Notes: generated by a model not told the origin, from the letters alone. 64,000 nt of DNA from Pseudomonadota bacterium (GCA_038533575.1 JBCAYL010000001.1:1578226-1642225), one strand, 5' to 3'; shown: positions 18,567 through 26,962, numbered from the stretch's first letter. Program-made: numbers and translations.

Positions 18567-19067
18567 ATGCCTGCAGCAACCAACAAAACCGAGCTCCTCG
18601 CCGTTTTCGATAGAGACCTGGCCAAACTCCGCAAGACGCTGGAGGGCATCGACGACACAAAGGCCTCCTTATCGCCCCCCGATGACACCGCCACGATCAA
18701 GGGCGTGATCGCGCACCGCACTCACTGGATGGGCATGTTTCACGGTTGGTACGACGATGGTGTTGCGGGCCGCGAGGTTCATGTCCCCGCCAAGGGCTAC
18801 AAATGGAACCAACTGAAAGACTACAACGCCTCGCTCTATGAGAAAGGCAACAAGACGCCTTGGGCAGATTTGCTTTCAGACTTTGAGGCGGCTTGCGACA
18901 AGTTACGCCGCTTTATCGCAGCAGAAGACGAGCAATCGCTCTACACCGGCGGCGCGCACGCGTGGACCGGCAAGTGGACGCTTGGCCGCTTCGCGGAAGC
19001 ATCGGGGCCATCGCATTTCCGATCGGCAAATACCTACATTCGAAAGGCGTTGCGTAGCGCCGGATGA
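18567..19067 (+). CDS. ClbS/DfsB-family four-helix protein
   Basis: A 166-residue soluble protein of the ClbS/DfsB (formerly DUF1706) family, a DinB-like four-helix bundle. The founding member ClbS hydrolyses the colibactin cyclopropane and protects DNA; most relatives have no known substrate. Family features are the opening NKTELLAVFDRDLAKLRKTL, HRTHWMGMFHGWYDDGVAG, the Lys/Tyr-rich VPAKGYKWNQLKDYN, and a C-terminal WTLGRFAEASGPSHFRSANTYIRK. The ATG follows GAAGG at 18556-18560. It stands alone with no biosynthetic cluster nearby, so a resistance role against a self-made toxin is not supported. Confidence 0.88.
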   Translation: MPAATNKTELLAVFDRDLAKLRKTLEGIDDTKASLSPPDDTATIKGVIAHRTHWMGMFHGWYDDGVAGREVHVPAKGYKWNQLKDYNASLYEKGNKTPWADLLSDFEAACDKLRRFIAAEDEQSLYTGGAHAWTGKWTLGRFAEASGPSHFRSANTYIRKALRSAG

Positions 19068-19086
19068 GGCCGGAAACGCGAAACGC

Positions 19087-19779
19087 TCACGCGCCGAGGT
19101 CGTAGAGAAACTTGAAGATTTCAGCCTCCGTGCCGACGGGGTCATCAAAGGGGATGTGGTGACCGGTATCCATCTCCACGATCTTGGCATGGGGCGCCTT
19201 TTCAGCCACGAGCCTCCGGTAGGCCTCTCCTGTCAGGAGAGAGCGTTTCCCGCACAGGACGAGCATGGGCAGCGTGAGCGCGGGCAGGTCCCGCTCTCCG
19301 TCATAGCTGCCGGCCACGCAGAGCGCGTCAGCCATGCCCGAGGGTGACGCCGCCTCAATATGCGCGCGAAACCGCGCCTGCCCATCCGGGTTCTCGATGC
19401 GGGAGCCCACGGCCTTGCCGATGGCCCTGAGGCCAGGCACGCGGGTTACGACGGGTGCCACGAAGGGCGTGTACCAACTGATGACCTTCAAGGGCGCCCG
19501 AATGGGTGTATCCACGAGCACGAGGGCGCGGAGGCGATCGGGAAACGCCGCCGCGAAGGCCATGCCCACCATACCGCCAAGCGAATAGCCGATCAGCACC
19601 GCCCCCTCGGGCACGTCGCCCGCGATCTCGGCGGCAAAGGCCTCCGCCGTCGCGCGCGGGGCGCGCTCGCGCCCGCCATGGCCCGGCAGATCAAGCGCCC
19701 GGCCCGGTACATCACCCCAGCTCGCGGCGCTCAGGCCTGCCCCGTGGAGATAGATTCGCGGCGCGTCCGTCGCGGTCAT
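19087..19779 (-). CDS. Alpha/beta hydrolase
   Basis: A compact 230-residue alpha/beta-hydrolase. The nucleophile elbow is IGYSLGGMVGMAF (Ser at about residue 89), the oxyanion region is YLHGAGLSAASW, and the C-terminal catalytic His is in MDTGHHIPFDDP. A DTPIRAPLKV segment and a short cap of about 60 residues follow strand 6. No signal peptide, so it should be cytoplasmic. It converges on the ClbS-like gene with a 19-bp gap. Sequence alone does not separate an esterase from a lactonase or C-C hydrolase. Confidence 0.85.
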   Translation of the reverse strand: MTATDAPRIYLHGAGLSAASWGDVPGRALDLPGHGGRERAPRATAEAFAAEIAGDVPEGAVLIGYSLGGMVGMAFAAAFPDRLRALVLVDTPIRAPLKVISWYTPFVAPVVTRVPGLRAIGKAVGSRIENPDGQARFRAHIEAASPSGMADALCVAGSYDGERDLPALTLPMLVLCGKRSLLTGEAYRRLVAEKAPHAKIVEMDTGHHIPFDDPVGTEAEIFKFLYDLGA

Positions 19780-19800
19780 GCGTCACCTCCACTCAAATAC

Positions 19801-19815
19801 CGGACATTTTGTCCG
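19801..19815. repeat. Short perfect inverted repeat upstream of two small genes
   Basis: CGGACA-TTT-TGTCCG is a six-base perfect inverted repeat between the divergent alpha/beta-hydrolase gene (start 19779) and the small membrane protein gene at 19897. It could be an operator for either gene. A related ACATTTTG core occurs in the inverted repeat at 20104-20123. Confidence 0.35.
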
Positions 19816-19896
19816 GGCGACGTATCACCGTCTTTCTCGACTGCACAACACATGCAACGGTATACCGTGTTAACCACCCGCGTTTGGAACCGCCCG

Positions 19897-20067
19897 ATGC
19901 TCCGCATGTTTCTCGCCGTCCTGTGGACGGCTTTCACCACCTCCGCCGTCATCAGCCTTTGGTCCACGTCCGTGGCGCCGCTGGGCGTGGATGCGCTCAT
20001 CGTGGCCTTCCCGGTCGCCGGGGCGCTCTTTGTCCGTGACGCCTGGCAGCGGCTCCATCCTGCCTGA
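19897..20067 (+). CDS. Small membrane protein, 56 residues
   Basis: Unrecognised small protein with two predicted membrane segments (about residues 3-22 and 28-46) and a short basic C-terminus, DAWQRLHPA. The ATG at 19897 is preferred because GGAA lies seven bases ahead; an in-frame ATG at 19852 would add 15 residues but has no ribosome-binding site. High G/C at third positions supports coding. No neighbour suggests a role. Confidence 0.55.
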   Translation: MLRMFLAVLWTAFTTSAVISLWSTSVAPLGVDALIVAFPVAGALFVRDAWQRLHPA

Positions 20068-20103
20068 GAGTGCCTGCTTCGGACGCTGATTTTCGACGAA
20101 TGT

Positions 20104-20123
20104 GCGACATTTTGACGTGTCGC
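20104..20123. repeat. Inverted repeat upstream of the 49-residue protein gene
   Basis: GCGACA (20104-20109) and TGTCGC (20118-20123) flank the eight-base spacer TTTTGACG, 42 bp upstream of the ATG at 20165. It is a candidate operator or an RNA hairpin. It shares an ACATTTTG core with the inverted repeat at 19801. Confidence 0.3.
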
Positions 20124-20164
20124 CCTACATGCTGTGGCCTCCCCAAGCCGACGAGAGCCACATC

Positions 20165-20314
20165 ATGCAAACAGCCATCTTCGTCCTTTTTCTCGCGAAC
20201 ATCCTTCTGGGCACGGCGCTCGTCGTCGCGCTCCTCCTGAGGCAGGAGCGTCGGCACCTCGCAACGCTCGAAGCCGAGAATGAGCGGCGCACGGAGGCGC
20301 GGAAGCGCAGGTAG
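20165..20314 (+). CDS. Small single-span membrane protein, 49 residues
   Basis: Unrecognised. One hydrophobic helix (about residues 3-25, FVLFLANILLGTALVVALLL) is followed by a highly charged cytoplasmic-type tail, EAENERRTEARKRR. The ATG at 20165 has GAGAG about eight bases upstream. The length and layout resemble small regulatory or accessory membrane peptides, but nothing identifies it. It ends 3 bp before the stop of the convergent lyase gene. Confidence 0.5.
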   Translation: MQTAIFVLFLANILLGTALVVALLLRQERRHLATLEAENERRTEARKRR

Positions 20315-20317
20315 GTC

Positions 20318-21073
20318 TCAGGGCCCGGTGTAGGTCCATCGGTAGTCGGGTGGGGTCGGTCCCTTGTTACGGCCCCCCTGCTCCACTTGCTCCCAGGCAT
20401 GGGCCAGGATCCCCACGGAGCGCGACAGGCAAAAGAGGCCACGCGCGAGCGGCGGCGCAAATCCAAGCTCAGCGTAAATGACGGCCGTGGCCCCATCGAT
20501 GTTCATCGGCAGGGCCACGCCCTTTCTCGCCGAAAGCTCGGCCTCCAAGGCCTGCGCGATCTCGGCGAACCGTCCGGTGCATCCCCCAGCCCGTACCGCC
20601 TCGTCTACCAAGGCCATGAGCCGCGGCGCGCGGGGGTCGACGGGTTTGTGAAACCGGTGCCCATAGCCCGGGATGATCTCGCCGTGCGCCTCGATCCAGG
20701 CGTCGAGGGTACCATCGGCGTGCAGATGGTGGAAAAGCTCCACCGCCTGCTCCCCGGCCCCGCCATGGACATCGCCCAGCATGTTGACGGCGCTCGCCAT
20801 GGCATTGTTCAGCGGCAAGCCGCAGGTCACGGCCATGCGCGCGGCGGCAATGGAAGGGGCCTGGGGGCCGTGGTCCACCGCGGCCACGAGCGCGGCCTCG
20901 AAGAGGCTGAGCTGCGGGGCCGACGGCCTGTCACCGCGCACGAGAAACCAGATCATCTCGGCAAAGCCCATGGCCCCGATGAGCCCCTCGATCCGTTCTC
21001 CGCGCAAAGCGATGCGCCCGGGCTCCATGTCGATGATGGCGGTGGACCACCAGTCCGAGACATCGCTTGTCAT
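20318..21073 (-). CDS. Citryl-CoA lyase-like / citrate synthase-superfamily protein
   Basis: A 251-residue protein of the citrate-synthase fold, far shorter than citrate synthase and close in length to citryl-CoA lyases, which cleave citryl-CoA to acetyl-CoA and oxaloacetate. Visible motifs are LGDVHGGAGEQAVELFHHL and GYGHRFHKPVDPRAPRL, holding the histidines of the acyl-CoA site, and INIDGA-type MNIDGATAVIYAELGF near the C-terminus. The start at 21073 overlaps the stop of the CoA-transferase gene (ATGA), so the pair is translationally coupled. Together with the upstream CoA transferase and TctABC importer it suggests uptake, CoA activation and aldol-type cleavage of a carboxylic acid. The actual substrate is not known. 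Confidence 0.8.
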   Translation of the reverse strand: MTSDVSDWWSTAIIDMEPGRIALRGERIEGLIGAMGFAEMIWFLVRGDRPSAPQLSLFEAALVAAVDHGPQAPSIAAARMAVTCGLPLNNAMASAVNMLGDVHGGAGEQAVELFHHLHADGTLDAWIEAHGEIIPGYGHRFHKPVDPRAPRLMALVDEAVRAGGCTGRFAEIAQALEAELSARKGVALPMNIDGATAVIYAELGFAPPLARGLFCLSRSVGILAHAWEQVEQGGRNKGPTPPDYRWTYTGP

Positions 21074-22269
21074 ATCACCCCGCCCTCGCGCAGCGCGGCC
21101 CGGGCGATGGCGTCGTAGCCAATGTCGCCGAGGACGGCGTCGGTATCCTGCCCGAGGACCGGCGGCGGCGCGTCGACCGACGGGCGCGCCCCGTCGATCA
21201 TCGCGCCGATCCGGACGAGCTCGATCTCGTCCTCGATGCCCGGCACGTCCGCAAAGCGCGCGAGAAAATCGCGGTTCCGGATCTGGGGATGCGAGAGCAC
21301 CGTCGCCACGTCGAGGACCGCGCCGGCGGGAACGCCGAGCGCATTGAGCTCGGCCTCCCATGCGGCGGCCGGGCGCGTGGTCAGGACGGTTTCCAGCTCG
21401 GCCCGGAGCCGGAGACGATGGGCCTTCCTGTCTTCCCGCGTCGCGAAGTCGGGATGGGAGAGCAGATCTTCCCGCCCGAGATGCTGCGCGAGAAGCCTCC
21501 ACTGCTCGTCCTTGTTGGCGGCGATGTTGAGAAGCCCGTCGGCGCACTGAAAGGCGCCGGAGGGCGCCGAGGTCGGGTTTTCGTTGCCGTGCCGTGCCGG
21601 ATGCGCGCCGCCGATGAGATGGTTGGAGACGACCCAGCCCATGGTGGCGAGCACGGCATCGAGCATGGCCACGTCGATGACGCAACCGCGCGGGCGGGCA
21701 TTGAGCGCGGCGCTGATCGCCATGGCCGCCGTGAGCCCACCCACCGTGTCGGCCAGGGGATAGCCCACCCGCGTGGGGTCGCCATCCGGCGCACCCGTGG
21801 CCTCCATCACGCCCGCGGCGCCCTGGATGATCTGGTCATAGGCCGGGCGTGCGGCCCAGGGGCCGGTTTGCCCGAAGCCGGATATCGCGCAATAGACGAG
21901 GCGTGGGTTCTCGGCGCGCAATGCGTCCGGGCTCAGTCCCAGCCGGGCCATGACGCCCGGCCGGAAATTCTCCACGAGGACATCGGCCTCGCGCACGAGG
22001 GCCTTCAGGATGTCCTTGCCCGCATCCGTCTTGAGATTGAGGGTCACCGATTTCTTTCCGGCGTTCTGCGCGAGAAAGCTGATCCCCATGCCACGGGCGG
22101 AGAGGTCAGCCGACGCCCCTAACCCGCGCGCGAGATCACCGCGCTCCACCGCTTCGATCTTGATGACCTCCGCGCCCAGATGCGCGAGCTGGTGGCACGC
22201 GAAGGGGCCCGCGAGCACGTTCGTCAGATCGAGCACCCGGACGCCCGCCAAGGGGTGCTCGGCGCGCAT
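21070..22269 (-). CDS. CaiB/BaiF family (class III) CoA transferase
   Basis: A 399-residue class III CoA transferase, which moves CoA between carboxylic acids through an aspartyl-CoA intermediate. It opens PLAGVRVLDLTNVLAGPFAC and contains ENFRPGVMARLGLSPDALR and QTGPWAARPAYDQIIQGAAG, both family hallmarks; the AYDQIIQ aspartate (near residue 167) is the likely nucleophile. The ATG at 22267-22269 overlaps the TctA stop as TGATG; a TTG one codon upstream is less likely. It sits between a tricarboxylate importer and a lyase, so its acceptor is probably the imported di- or tricarboxylate. Confidence 0.92.
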   Translation of the reverse strand: MRAEHPLAGVRVLDLTNVLAGPFACHQLAHLGAEVIKIEAVERGDLARGLGASADLSARGMGISFLAQNAGKKSVTLNLKTDAGKDILKALVREADVLVENFRPGVMARLGLSPDALRAENPRLVYCAISGFGQTGPWAARPAYDQIIQGAAGVMEATGAPDGDPTRVGYPLADTVGGLTAAMAISAALNARPRGCVIDVAMLDAVLATMGWVVSNHLIGGAHPARHGNENPTSAPSGAFQCADGLLNIAANKDEQWRLLAQHLGREDLLSHPDFATREDRKAHRLRLRAELETVLTTRPAAAWEAELNALGVPAGAVLDVATVLSHPQIRNRDFLARFADVPGIEDEIELVRIGAMIDGARPSVDAPPPVLGQDTDAVLGDIGYDAIARAALREGGVI

Positions 22270-23786
22270 CAATCCCCGTCCGCCACGCCCTGCGCCCGGA
22301 GCCGCGCCCGTCGCGCGCGGTAGCTGGGCAAAAGCACGAGGATCGCCGCCAGCACGAGAAGCGCCAGCGTCATGGGGCGCTCGAGAACGAAGCCGAGCCC
22401 ACGGTAGAGCTGCATGGAGCGTGCGAAGTTGTCCTCGAGCATGGTGCCGAGGATGAAGCCGATCAGAAGCGGCGCGAGAGGATAGTCCGCGAAGCGGAAG
22501 ACCGTGGCCATCACCCCGAGCCCGACGAGGATAAGAAGCTCCGTCGCGTTGTTCTGCCCGATATAGGCGCCCATCAGGGTGAAAAAGAGGATGAAGGGAA
22601 TGAGGTAATTCCGCGGGATCGCGAGAATTTTCGCGATGTAAGGGATGAGCGGCAGGTTCAGGATGAGCAGCACGAGATTGCCGATGAACATGGAGATGAT
22701 CACCGCCCAGAAGATTTCCGGCGTATCCACCATCAGCCGCGGGCCCGGCGTCACGTTCAATGCGATGAGCGCGCCCAGCAGGATCGCCGTCGTCCCCGAG
22801 CCGGGGATGCCCAACGTCAGAAGCGGCACGAAGGAGCCCGTGCAGGCCGCGTTGTTCGCCGTCTCCGGGGCCGCCAGCCCCTTCACGGAGCCTTTTCCGA
22901 ATTCCGCCTGCTCTTCGCCCTTCGCGATATTGCGCTCCACCGCGTAGCCGAGAAAGGACGCGATCGTCGCGCCTGCGCCGGGCAGGACGCCGATGAAGAA
23001 GCCCTGCAGCGATTGCCGCCCGATCACGGGCACCATCGCCTTTCCCTCCGCGCGAGAGAAGCGCAGGTTCTCGATCTTGCCGCTGTCGCCCTGCCCGGCG
23101 CCCCGCGCGGGATTGAGGACGAGGAAAAGCGCCTCGGGCAGCGCGAACATGGCCATCGCCAGCGTGATGAAGGAGATGCCCGATTGCAGGTCCATGAGCC
23201 CCATCGTGAAGCGCGGCATGTTGAAGAGGGCGCCTTCGCCCACGGTGGCGAGGATGAGCCCGAGGATCGTCATCATCAGCGCCTTGGCCACCTGCCCGGT
23301 GCCCGCAAAGGCCGCGATCGCCGAAAGCCCCACGACCATCAGCGCGAAATACTCGGCGGAGTGGAAGAGCAGCGCCACGGACGACAGGGCCGGTGCAAAG
23401 ATCATCAGGAGAATCGCGCCGATGGTGCCGCCGGCGAAGGACGCCACCGCGGCAATCGTGAGCGCCTTCCCGGCCTGGCCATTGCGCGCCATGGGATAGC
23501 CATCAAAGGAGGTCGCCACCGTGCCGGCCACACCGGGCGCATTGAGCAGGATCGAGGAGGTCGAGCCACCGAAGATGGCGCCGTAATACACGCCTGCAAG
23601 CAGGATCAGCGCCGCCGCGGGATCGCCGATACCGATGGCCACAGGGATCATGATCGCGATGATCGACATCGGCCCAAGCCCCGGCAGCATGCCGATGAAC
23701 GTGCCGATGAGGCAGCCCGCGATGACCATCAGGAGATTCTGGATGGAAAAGGCCGCTTCGAGGCCGATCAGGATGCCTTCAAGCAT
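22269..23786 (-). CDS. tctA: Tripartite tricarboxylate transporter large permease
   Basis: TctA is the large inner-membrane subunit of a tripartite tricarboxylate transporter, a secondary, binding-protein-dependent importer. The 505-residue length is typical. About ten to twelve hydrophobic segments are visible. The family motif GTFIGMLPGLGPMS lies near residue 27, and a second copy, GFFIGVLPGAGATIASFLGY, near residue 265; GSTSSILLNAPGVAGTVAT is a further hallmark. It is the third gene of the tctC-tctB-tctA operon, 3 bp downstream of tctB. Confidence 0.95.
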   Translation of the reverse strand: MLEGILIGLEAAFSIQNLLMVIAGCLIGTFIGMLPGLGPMSIIAIMIPVAIGIGDPAAALILLAGVYYGAIFGGSTSSILLNAPGVAGTVATSFDGYPMARNGQAGKALTIAAVASFAGGTIGAILLMIFAPALSSVALLFHSAEYFALMVVGLSAIAAFAGTGQVAKALMMTILGLILATVGEGALFNMPRFTMGLMDLQSGISFITLAMAMFALPEALFLVLNPARGAGQGDSGKIENLRFSRAEGKAMVPVIGRQSLQGFFIGVLPGAGATIASFLGYAVERNIAKGEEQAEFGKGSVKGLAAPETANNAACTGSFVPLLTLGIPGSGTTAILLGALIALNVTPGPRLMVDTPEIFWAVIISMFIGNLVLLILNLPLIPYIAKILAIPRNYLIPFILFFTLMGAYIGQNNATELLILVGLGVMATVFRFADYPLAPLLIGFILGTMLEDNFARSMQLYRGLGFVLERPMTLALLVLAAILVLLPSYRARRARLRAQGVADGD

Positions 23787-23789
23787 GGC

Positions 23790-24284
23790 TCAGTTCCCCA
23801 GGAAGAACGGAAAGGGCCGCAGGAAGATGCCAAGCACCTCCTGGACCAGATACCAGACCCCGACCGTCGCGAGCAGCGCCACGGGGATCATCACGTGGAA
23901 TTTGCGCTCGCCGAGCACGAAGCTCCCCGCGACAAGGAAAGAGGTCGTGGCGAGCAGGAACCCGGCCGGACGGAGAAAGAGCGCATAAGCCACCATGAGA
24001 GACAGGAGCAGCACCGCCTGCCCCACCTTGTATTCCCCGAGCCGGGCAATGTTGATGTCGGTGGCGCCCGGTGTCTTTTCCTCCGTCGGCTTCTCCAGCC
24101 CGAGCAGCACGATGAGACCGATGAGGCAGCCCGCCACGGCCAGCATCTTGGGAAAGGTGGAGGGCCAGACGGGGTTGCGCTGCATGAAGGGCGGCAAGAG
24201 GCCGTCCATCGTGAAGAACGCCGCGTAGCCGTAGACGCAGCAGAACGCCACGAAAAGAAGCGCGATCCAGCGGTCAAGGGCCAT
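23790..24284 (-). CDS. tctB: Tripartite tricarboxylate transporter small permease
   Basis: A 164-residue small membrane subunit with four predicted helices, in the usual TctB layout: MALDRWIALLFVAFCCVYGY, a second segment near the MLAVAGCLIGLIVLL stretch, and two C-terminal helices. The ATG at 24284 follows GGGAG; the longer frame upstream lacks a ribosome-binding site. TctB proteins are poorly conserved, so the call rests on length, topology and its place between tctC and tctA. Confidence 0.87.
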   Translation of the reverse strand: MALDRWIALLFVAFCCVYGYAAFFTMDGLLPPFMQRNPVWPSTFPKMLAVAGCLIGLIVLLGLEKPTEEKTPGATDINIARLGEYKVGQAVLLLSLMVAYALFLRPAGFLLATTSFLVAGSFVLGERKFHVMIPVALLATVGVWYLVQEVLGIFLRPFPFFLGN

Positions 24285-24363
24285 GGATATCTCCCGAAAC
24301 AGGGGTGCGCGGCGCGGCCCACGGAGAACCGTAGACTGTGCACCGCGCACCGCCGGTGTCAGA

Positions 24364-25344
24364 TCACAGGAAGCCCAGCGTCCGCATGAGATCGCCGATC
24401 ACCTGCTCCTGGTCTTCAAGGAAGACGCGGAACTCGTCACCGTTGTTGTGGATGTTGACCCAACCGTTCCGGGCCCGGACTTCTTCCCATTCGGGTGTCT
24501 CGTACATCTTCGTGATCGCGTCCTGGTAGGCCGCCAGCGTCTCCTCCGGCAGGCCCGGCGCCGCGAAGAAGCCGCGCCAGTTCACGAACGTCGTGTCGAG
24601 GCCCTGCTCCATCATGGTGGGCGCGTCGGCGAAGGCCGGGACCCGCTCCTCGGCGGTCACGCCGAGGATGCGCACCTCGCCTTGCTCAGCGAGCGCCACG
24701 GCCTCGGAGAAGCCGGTGGAGAGCGCCTGGATCTCGCCGGAGAGAAGCCCCGCCATGGCCTCGCCGCCCGCATCATAGGGAATGTAGTTGAACGCGGTGG
24801 GATCCTCGCCCGCCGCCTGCATCGCCATGGCGGCCACGAGGTGGTCCATACCGCCGGGCACGGAGCCACCGCCGATGGCAAAACGGTTGCCGTCCGCGCG
24901 GTAGGCCGCGAGAAGCTCGTCCATGGAGCCGATGTCGCTGTCGGCGTTCACCACGATCGCGGCGTAGTCCCCGATGGTGCCCGCCACGAGCGTGAGATCG
25001 CGGAAGCTTTGCGGGAAAACCCCCGTCAGCGAGCGAATGACGATGGGCGTGGAGTTCACCATCAAGGTGTTGTCCATGCTTTCGGCATTCTCGATCAGGT
25101 GCGCGATGGCCACGCCACCGCCGCCGCCCGACATGTTCTCGTAGGAGGCCGAGCCCACGAGGCCGGCATTCGTCAGAGCCTCGCCCGTGCCCCGCGCGGT
25201 GCCGTCCCAGCCGCCGCCGGCGCCGCCGGGAATGAGAAAGTGGATTTCATCGACCACCTGGTGCCCGCCCGCGGCGGCCGGTCCGGTGAAAGCGAAGGCT
25301 GCCACGGCAGCCATCAGGGCGCGACGGCCCATCTCGAAAGTCAT
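24364..25344 (-). CDS. tctC: Tripartite tricarboxylate transporter solute-binding protein
   Basis: The periplasmic binding protein of the TctABC importer. The 326-residue precursor has a signal peptide of about 26 residues ending near TGPAAAGG. The body starts IHFLIPGGAGGGWDGTARG, the carboxylate-binding loop typical of TctC/BugD proteins, and continues with NMSGGGGGVAIAHL. The start at 25344 follows GGGAGGAAAA, a near-perfect ribosome-binding site. It is the first gene of the five-gene leftward operon. The ligand (citrate, another tricarboxylate, a dicarboxylate or an aromatic acid) cannot be read from the sequence. Confidence 0.92.
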   Translation of the reverse strand: MTFEMGRRALMAAVAAFAFTGPAAAGGHQVVDEIHFLIPGGAGGGWDGTARGTGEALTNAGLVGSASYENMSGGGGGVAIAHLIENAESMDNTLMVNSTPIVIRSLTGVFPQSFRDLTLVAGTIGDYAAIVVNADSDIGSMDELLAAYRADGNRFAIGGGSVPGGMDHLVAAMAMQAAGEDPTAFNYIPYDAGGEAMAGLLSGEIQALSTGFSEAVALAEQGEVRILGVTAEERVPAFADAPTMMEQGLDTTFVNWRGFFAAPGLPEETLAAYQDAITKMYETPEWEEVRARNGWVNIHNNGDEFRVFLEDQEQVIGDLMRTLGFL

Positions 25345-25508
25345 TCGGTTTTCCTCCCATGGTGCCGAGCGATCTTCGCCGCCCGTGCGCGTGTCTTCGG
25401 GCGGCATGTGCGGCCCGCGCTCCATTGAACCCGGCACACCGCATTCGCACAAGCTTCGATTTGCACGGGATCACCGCCCCGAGCTTGCCGCACCGCTTGC
25501 TACGTCGC

Positions 25509-25928
25509 TCACACCAGCCGGGTGAGATGCAGGCAGGTCTCCACGTTGGTGACCCCGTCGAGCTTGCCCATGGCATTGAGGAGCGCGTCGAAAGCCTCGA
25601 GGCTGCGCGTCTCGTGCACGGCAACGAGCGCCCAGGTCCCGTTGGTCGTGAAAAGCCCGGTGATCTCCGGCATGCGGCGCAGCGCGCGGTGGACACGATC
25701 GGTCTTCGAGAGGTCGAGCGCGAGGAGCGAGGTGGCGCGGACCGTGTCCTCCTCCATGGGCTCCGACAGCTCGACCGTGAAGCGTCGGATGGTGCCGCTT
25801 TCCTTCAGGGCCTTGAGCCGCGCGGCCACTGTCACGCGCGAAAGGCCGGCGCGTGCGGCCAGCTCCGTGACGGATGCGCGGGCATCCTGGCGCAAGAGTG
25901 TGAGGAGTGCGCGATCCGTGCGATCCAT
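25509..25928 (-). CDS. Lrp/AsnC-family transcriptional regulator
   Basis: A 139-residue regulator with an N-terminal winged helix (MDRTDRALLTLLRQDARASV; recognition region GLSRVTVAARLKAL) and a C-terminal RAM ligand-binding domain (DTVRATSLLALDLSK onwards). The start at 25928 is preferred because GGAG lies eight bases ahead; an ATG at 25943 would add five residues. It is divergent from arginase-ocd-putA, and in alphaproteobacteria Lrp-type activators commonly control ornithine/proline catabolism from such a position, so it probably senses an amino acid and controls those genes. The binding region is likely the AT-rich stretch at 25945-25989. Confidence 0.92.
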   Translation of the reverse strand: MDRTDRALLTLLRQDARASVTELAARAGLSRVTVAARLKALKESGTIRRFTVELSEPMEEDTVRATSLLALDLSKTDRVHRALRRMPEITGLFTTNGTWALVAVHETRSLEAFDALLNAMGKLDGVTNVETCLHLTRLV

Positions 25929-25944
25929 GCGTTTTGACTCCATA

Positions 25945-25989
25945 ATTAGTATTTTGCAAAGCATGTATCACGAAACGACCACTTTGGTC
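25945..25989. promoter_or_regulatory. Divergent promoter/operator region for the Lrp-type regulator and arginase
   Basis: This is the most AT-rich stretch of the 110-bp divergent gap. It holds the palindrome TTTGCAAA (25953-25960) and the inverted repeat GACCA-CTT-TGGTC (25977-25989). AT-rich palindromes of this kind suit Lrp/AsnC binding. A clear -35/-10 pair could not be assigned. Confidence 0.4.
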
Positions 25990-26038
25990 ACTCCTCCCAT
26001 CCCCGCGCTGCGCCTAGTTTTGATCCCAGGAGGACGAC

Positions 26039-26962
26039 ATGACCCACATCACGCTCATCGGCGCGCCTGTGCAGGCAGGCACCCATGCCAAGGGCTGCCT
26101 CATGGGCCCGGATGCCTATCGCTGCGCGGGCCTCCCGGACGCGTTTCGTGCTCTCGGCCACATCGTGACCGACATGGGCAATATCGCCACGCCGGAGATC
26201 CACCCCCGCAACCATGAGAACAGCGCGATCACGAGGCTGGGCGAGGTCGCGGCATGGACGCAGGCGATCCACGGCGCGACTCTCGCCGCGGCCCGCAGCT
26301 CTGACATGCCAGTCATCCTCGGCGGGGATCATTCCCTCTCCGCCGGCACTGTCCCCGCGCTTGCGACCCATGCCGCCGATATGGCGCAGCCGCTCTTCGT
26401 CCTCTGGCTTGACGCGCATCCCGACCTCCACCGCCTCCACACGACCACGAGCGGCAACCTGCACGGCACGCCCGTGGCCTACTTTCTCGGAGAGGACGGC
26501 TTCGAGGGCCACTATCCGCCCCTGCAGCACCCTGTGCCCCACGCTCAGTTTTGCGCGCTGGGCCTGCGCTCCGTCGATCCCGCCGAGCGCACCCTCATCC
26601 GCGACCGCGGCCTCGACAGCCACGACATGCGCGCCATCGACGAGCACGGCATCCGCGCGCCGCTCATGCGCTTTCTCGACCGCGTCGCCGCATCCCGCGG
26701 GCGGCTCCATGTGAGCTTCGATGTCGACTTCCTCGACCCTGGCATCGCGCCCGCCGTGGGCACCACGGTGCCCGGCGGCGCTACCTTCCGCGAGGCGCAT
26801 CTCGTGATGGAGATGCTCCACGACAGCGGGCTCGTCACCTCCATGGATCTCGTGGAACTCAATCCCTTCCTCGACGAGCGCGGCAAGACCGCCCGCCTCA
26901 TGGTGGACCTCGCCGCCTCTGCCCTCGGCCGCACCATCCTCGACCGCCCGACGGCCGCCTGA
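26039..26962 (+). CDS. Arginase
   Basis: Arginase hydrolyses arginine to ornithine and urea with a binuclear manganese centre. The 307-residue product has the metal-binding motifs VILGGDHSLSAGT (about residue 95), LWLDAHPDLHRLHT, and SFDVDFLDPGIAPAVGT (about residue 225). The second motif reads DAHPDLH where most arginases have DAHxDxN; the metal ligands are kept but the Asn is replaced. The ATG follows CAGGAGGACGAC. It heads a catabolic operon with ocd and putA. An agmatinase is a possible alternative, but the adjoining ornithine cyclodeaminase argues for arginase. Confidence 0.93.
   Translation: MTHITLIGAPVQAGTHAKGCLMGPDAYRCAGLPDAFRALGHIVTDMGNIATPEIHPRNHENSAITRLGEVAAWTQAIHGATLAAARSSDMPVILGGDHSLSAGTVPALATHAADMAQPLFVLWLDAHPDLHRLHTTTSGNLHGTPVAYFLGEDGFEGHYPPLQHPVPHAQFCALGLRSVDPAERTLIRDRGLDSHDMRAIDEHGIRAPLMRFLDRVAASRGRLHVSFDVDFLDPGIAPAVGTTVPGGATFREAHLVMEMLHDSGLVTSMDLVELNPFLDERGKTARLMVDLAASALGRTILDRPTAA

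Noticed and set aside
23013-24389. A 458-codon plus-strand frame across tctA and tctB
   Set aside because: It is antisense to two membrane proteins and is extremely rich in charged residues, as expected for the complement of hydrophobic codons.
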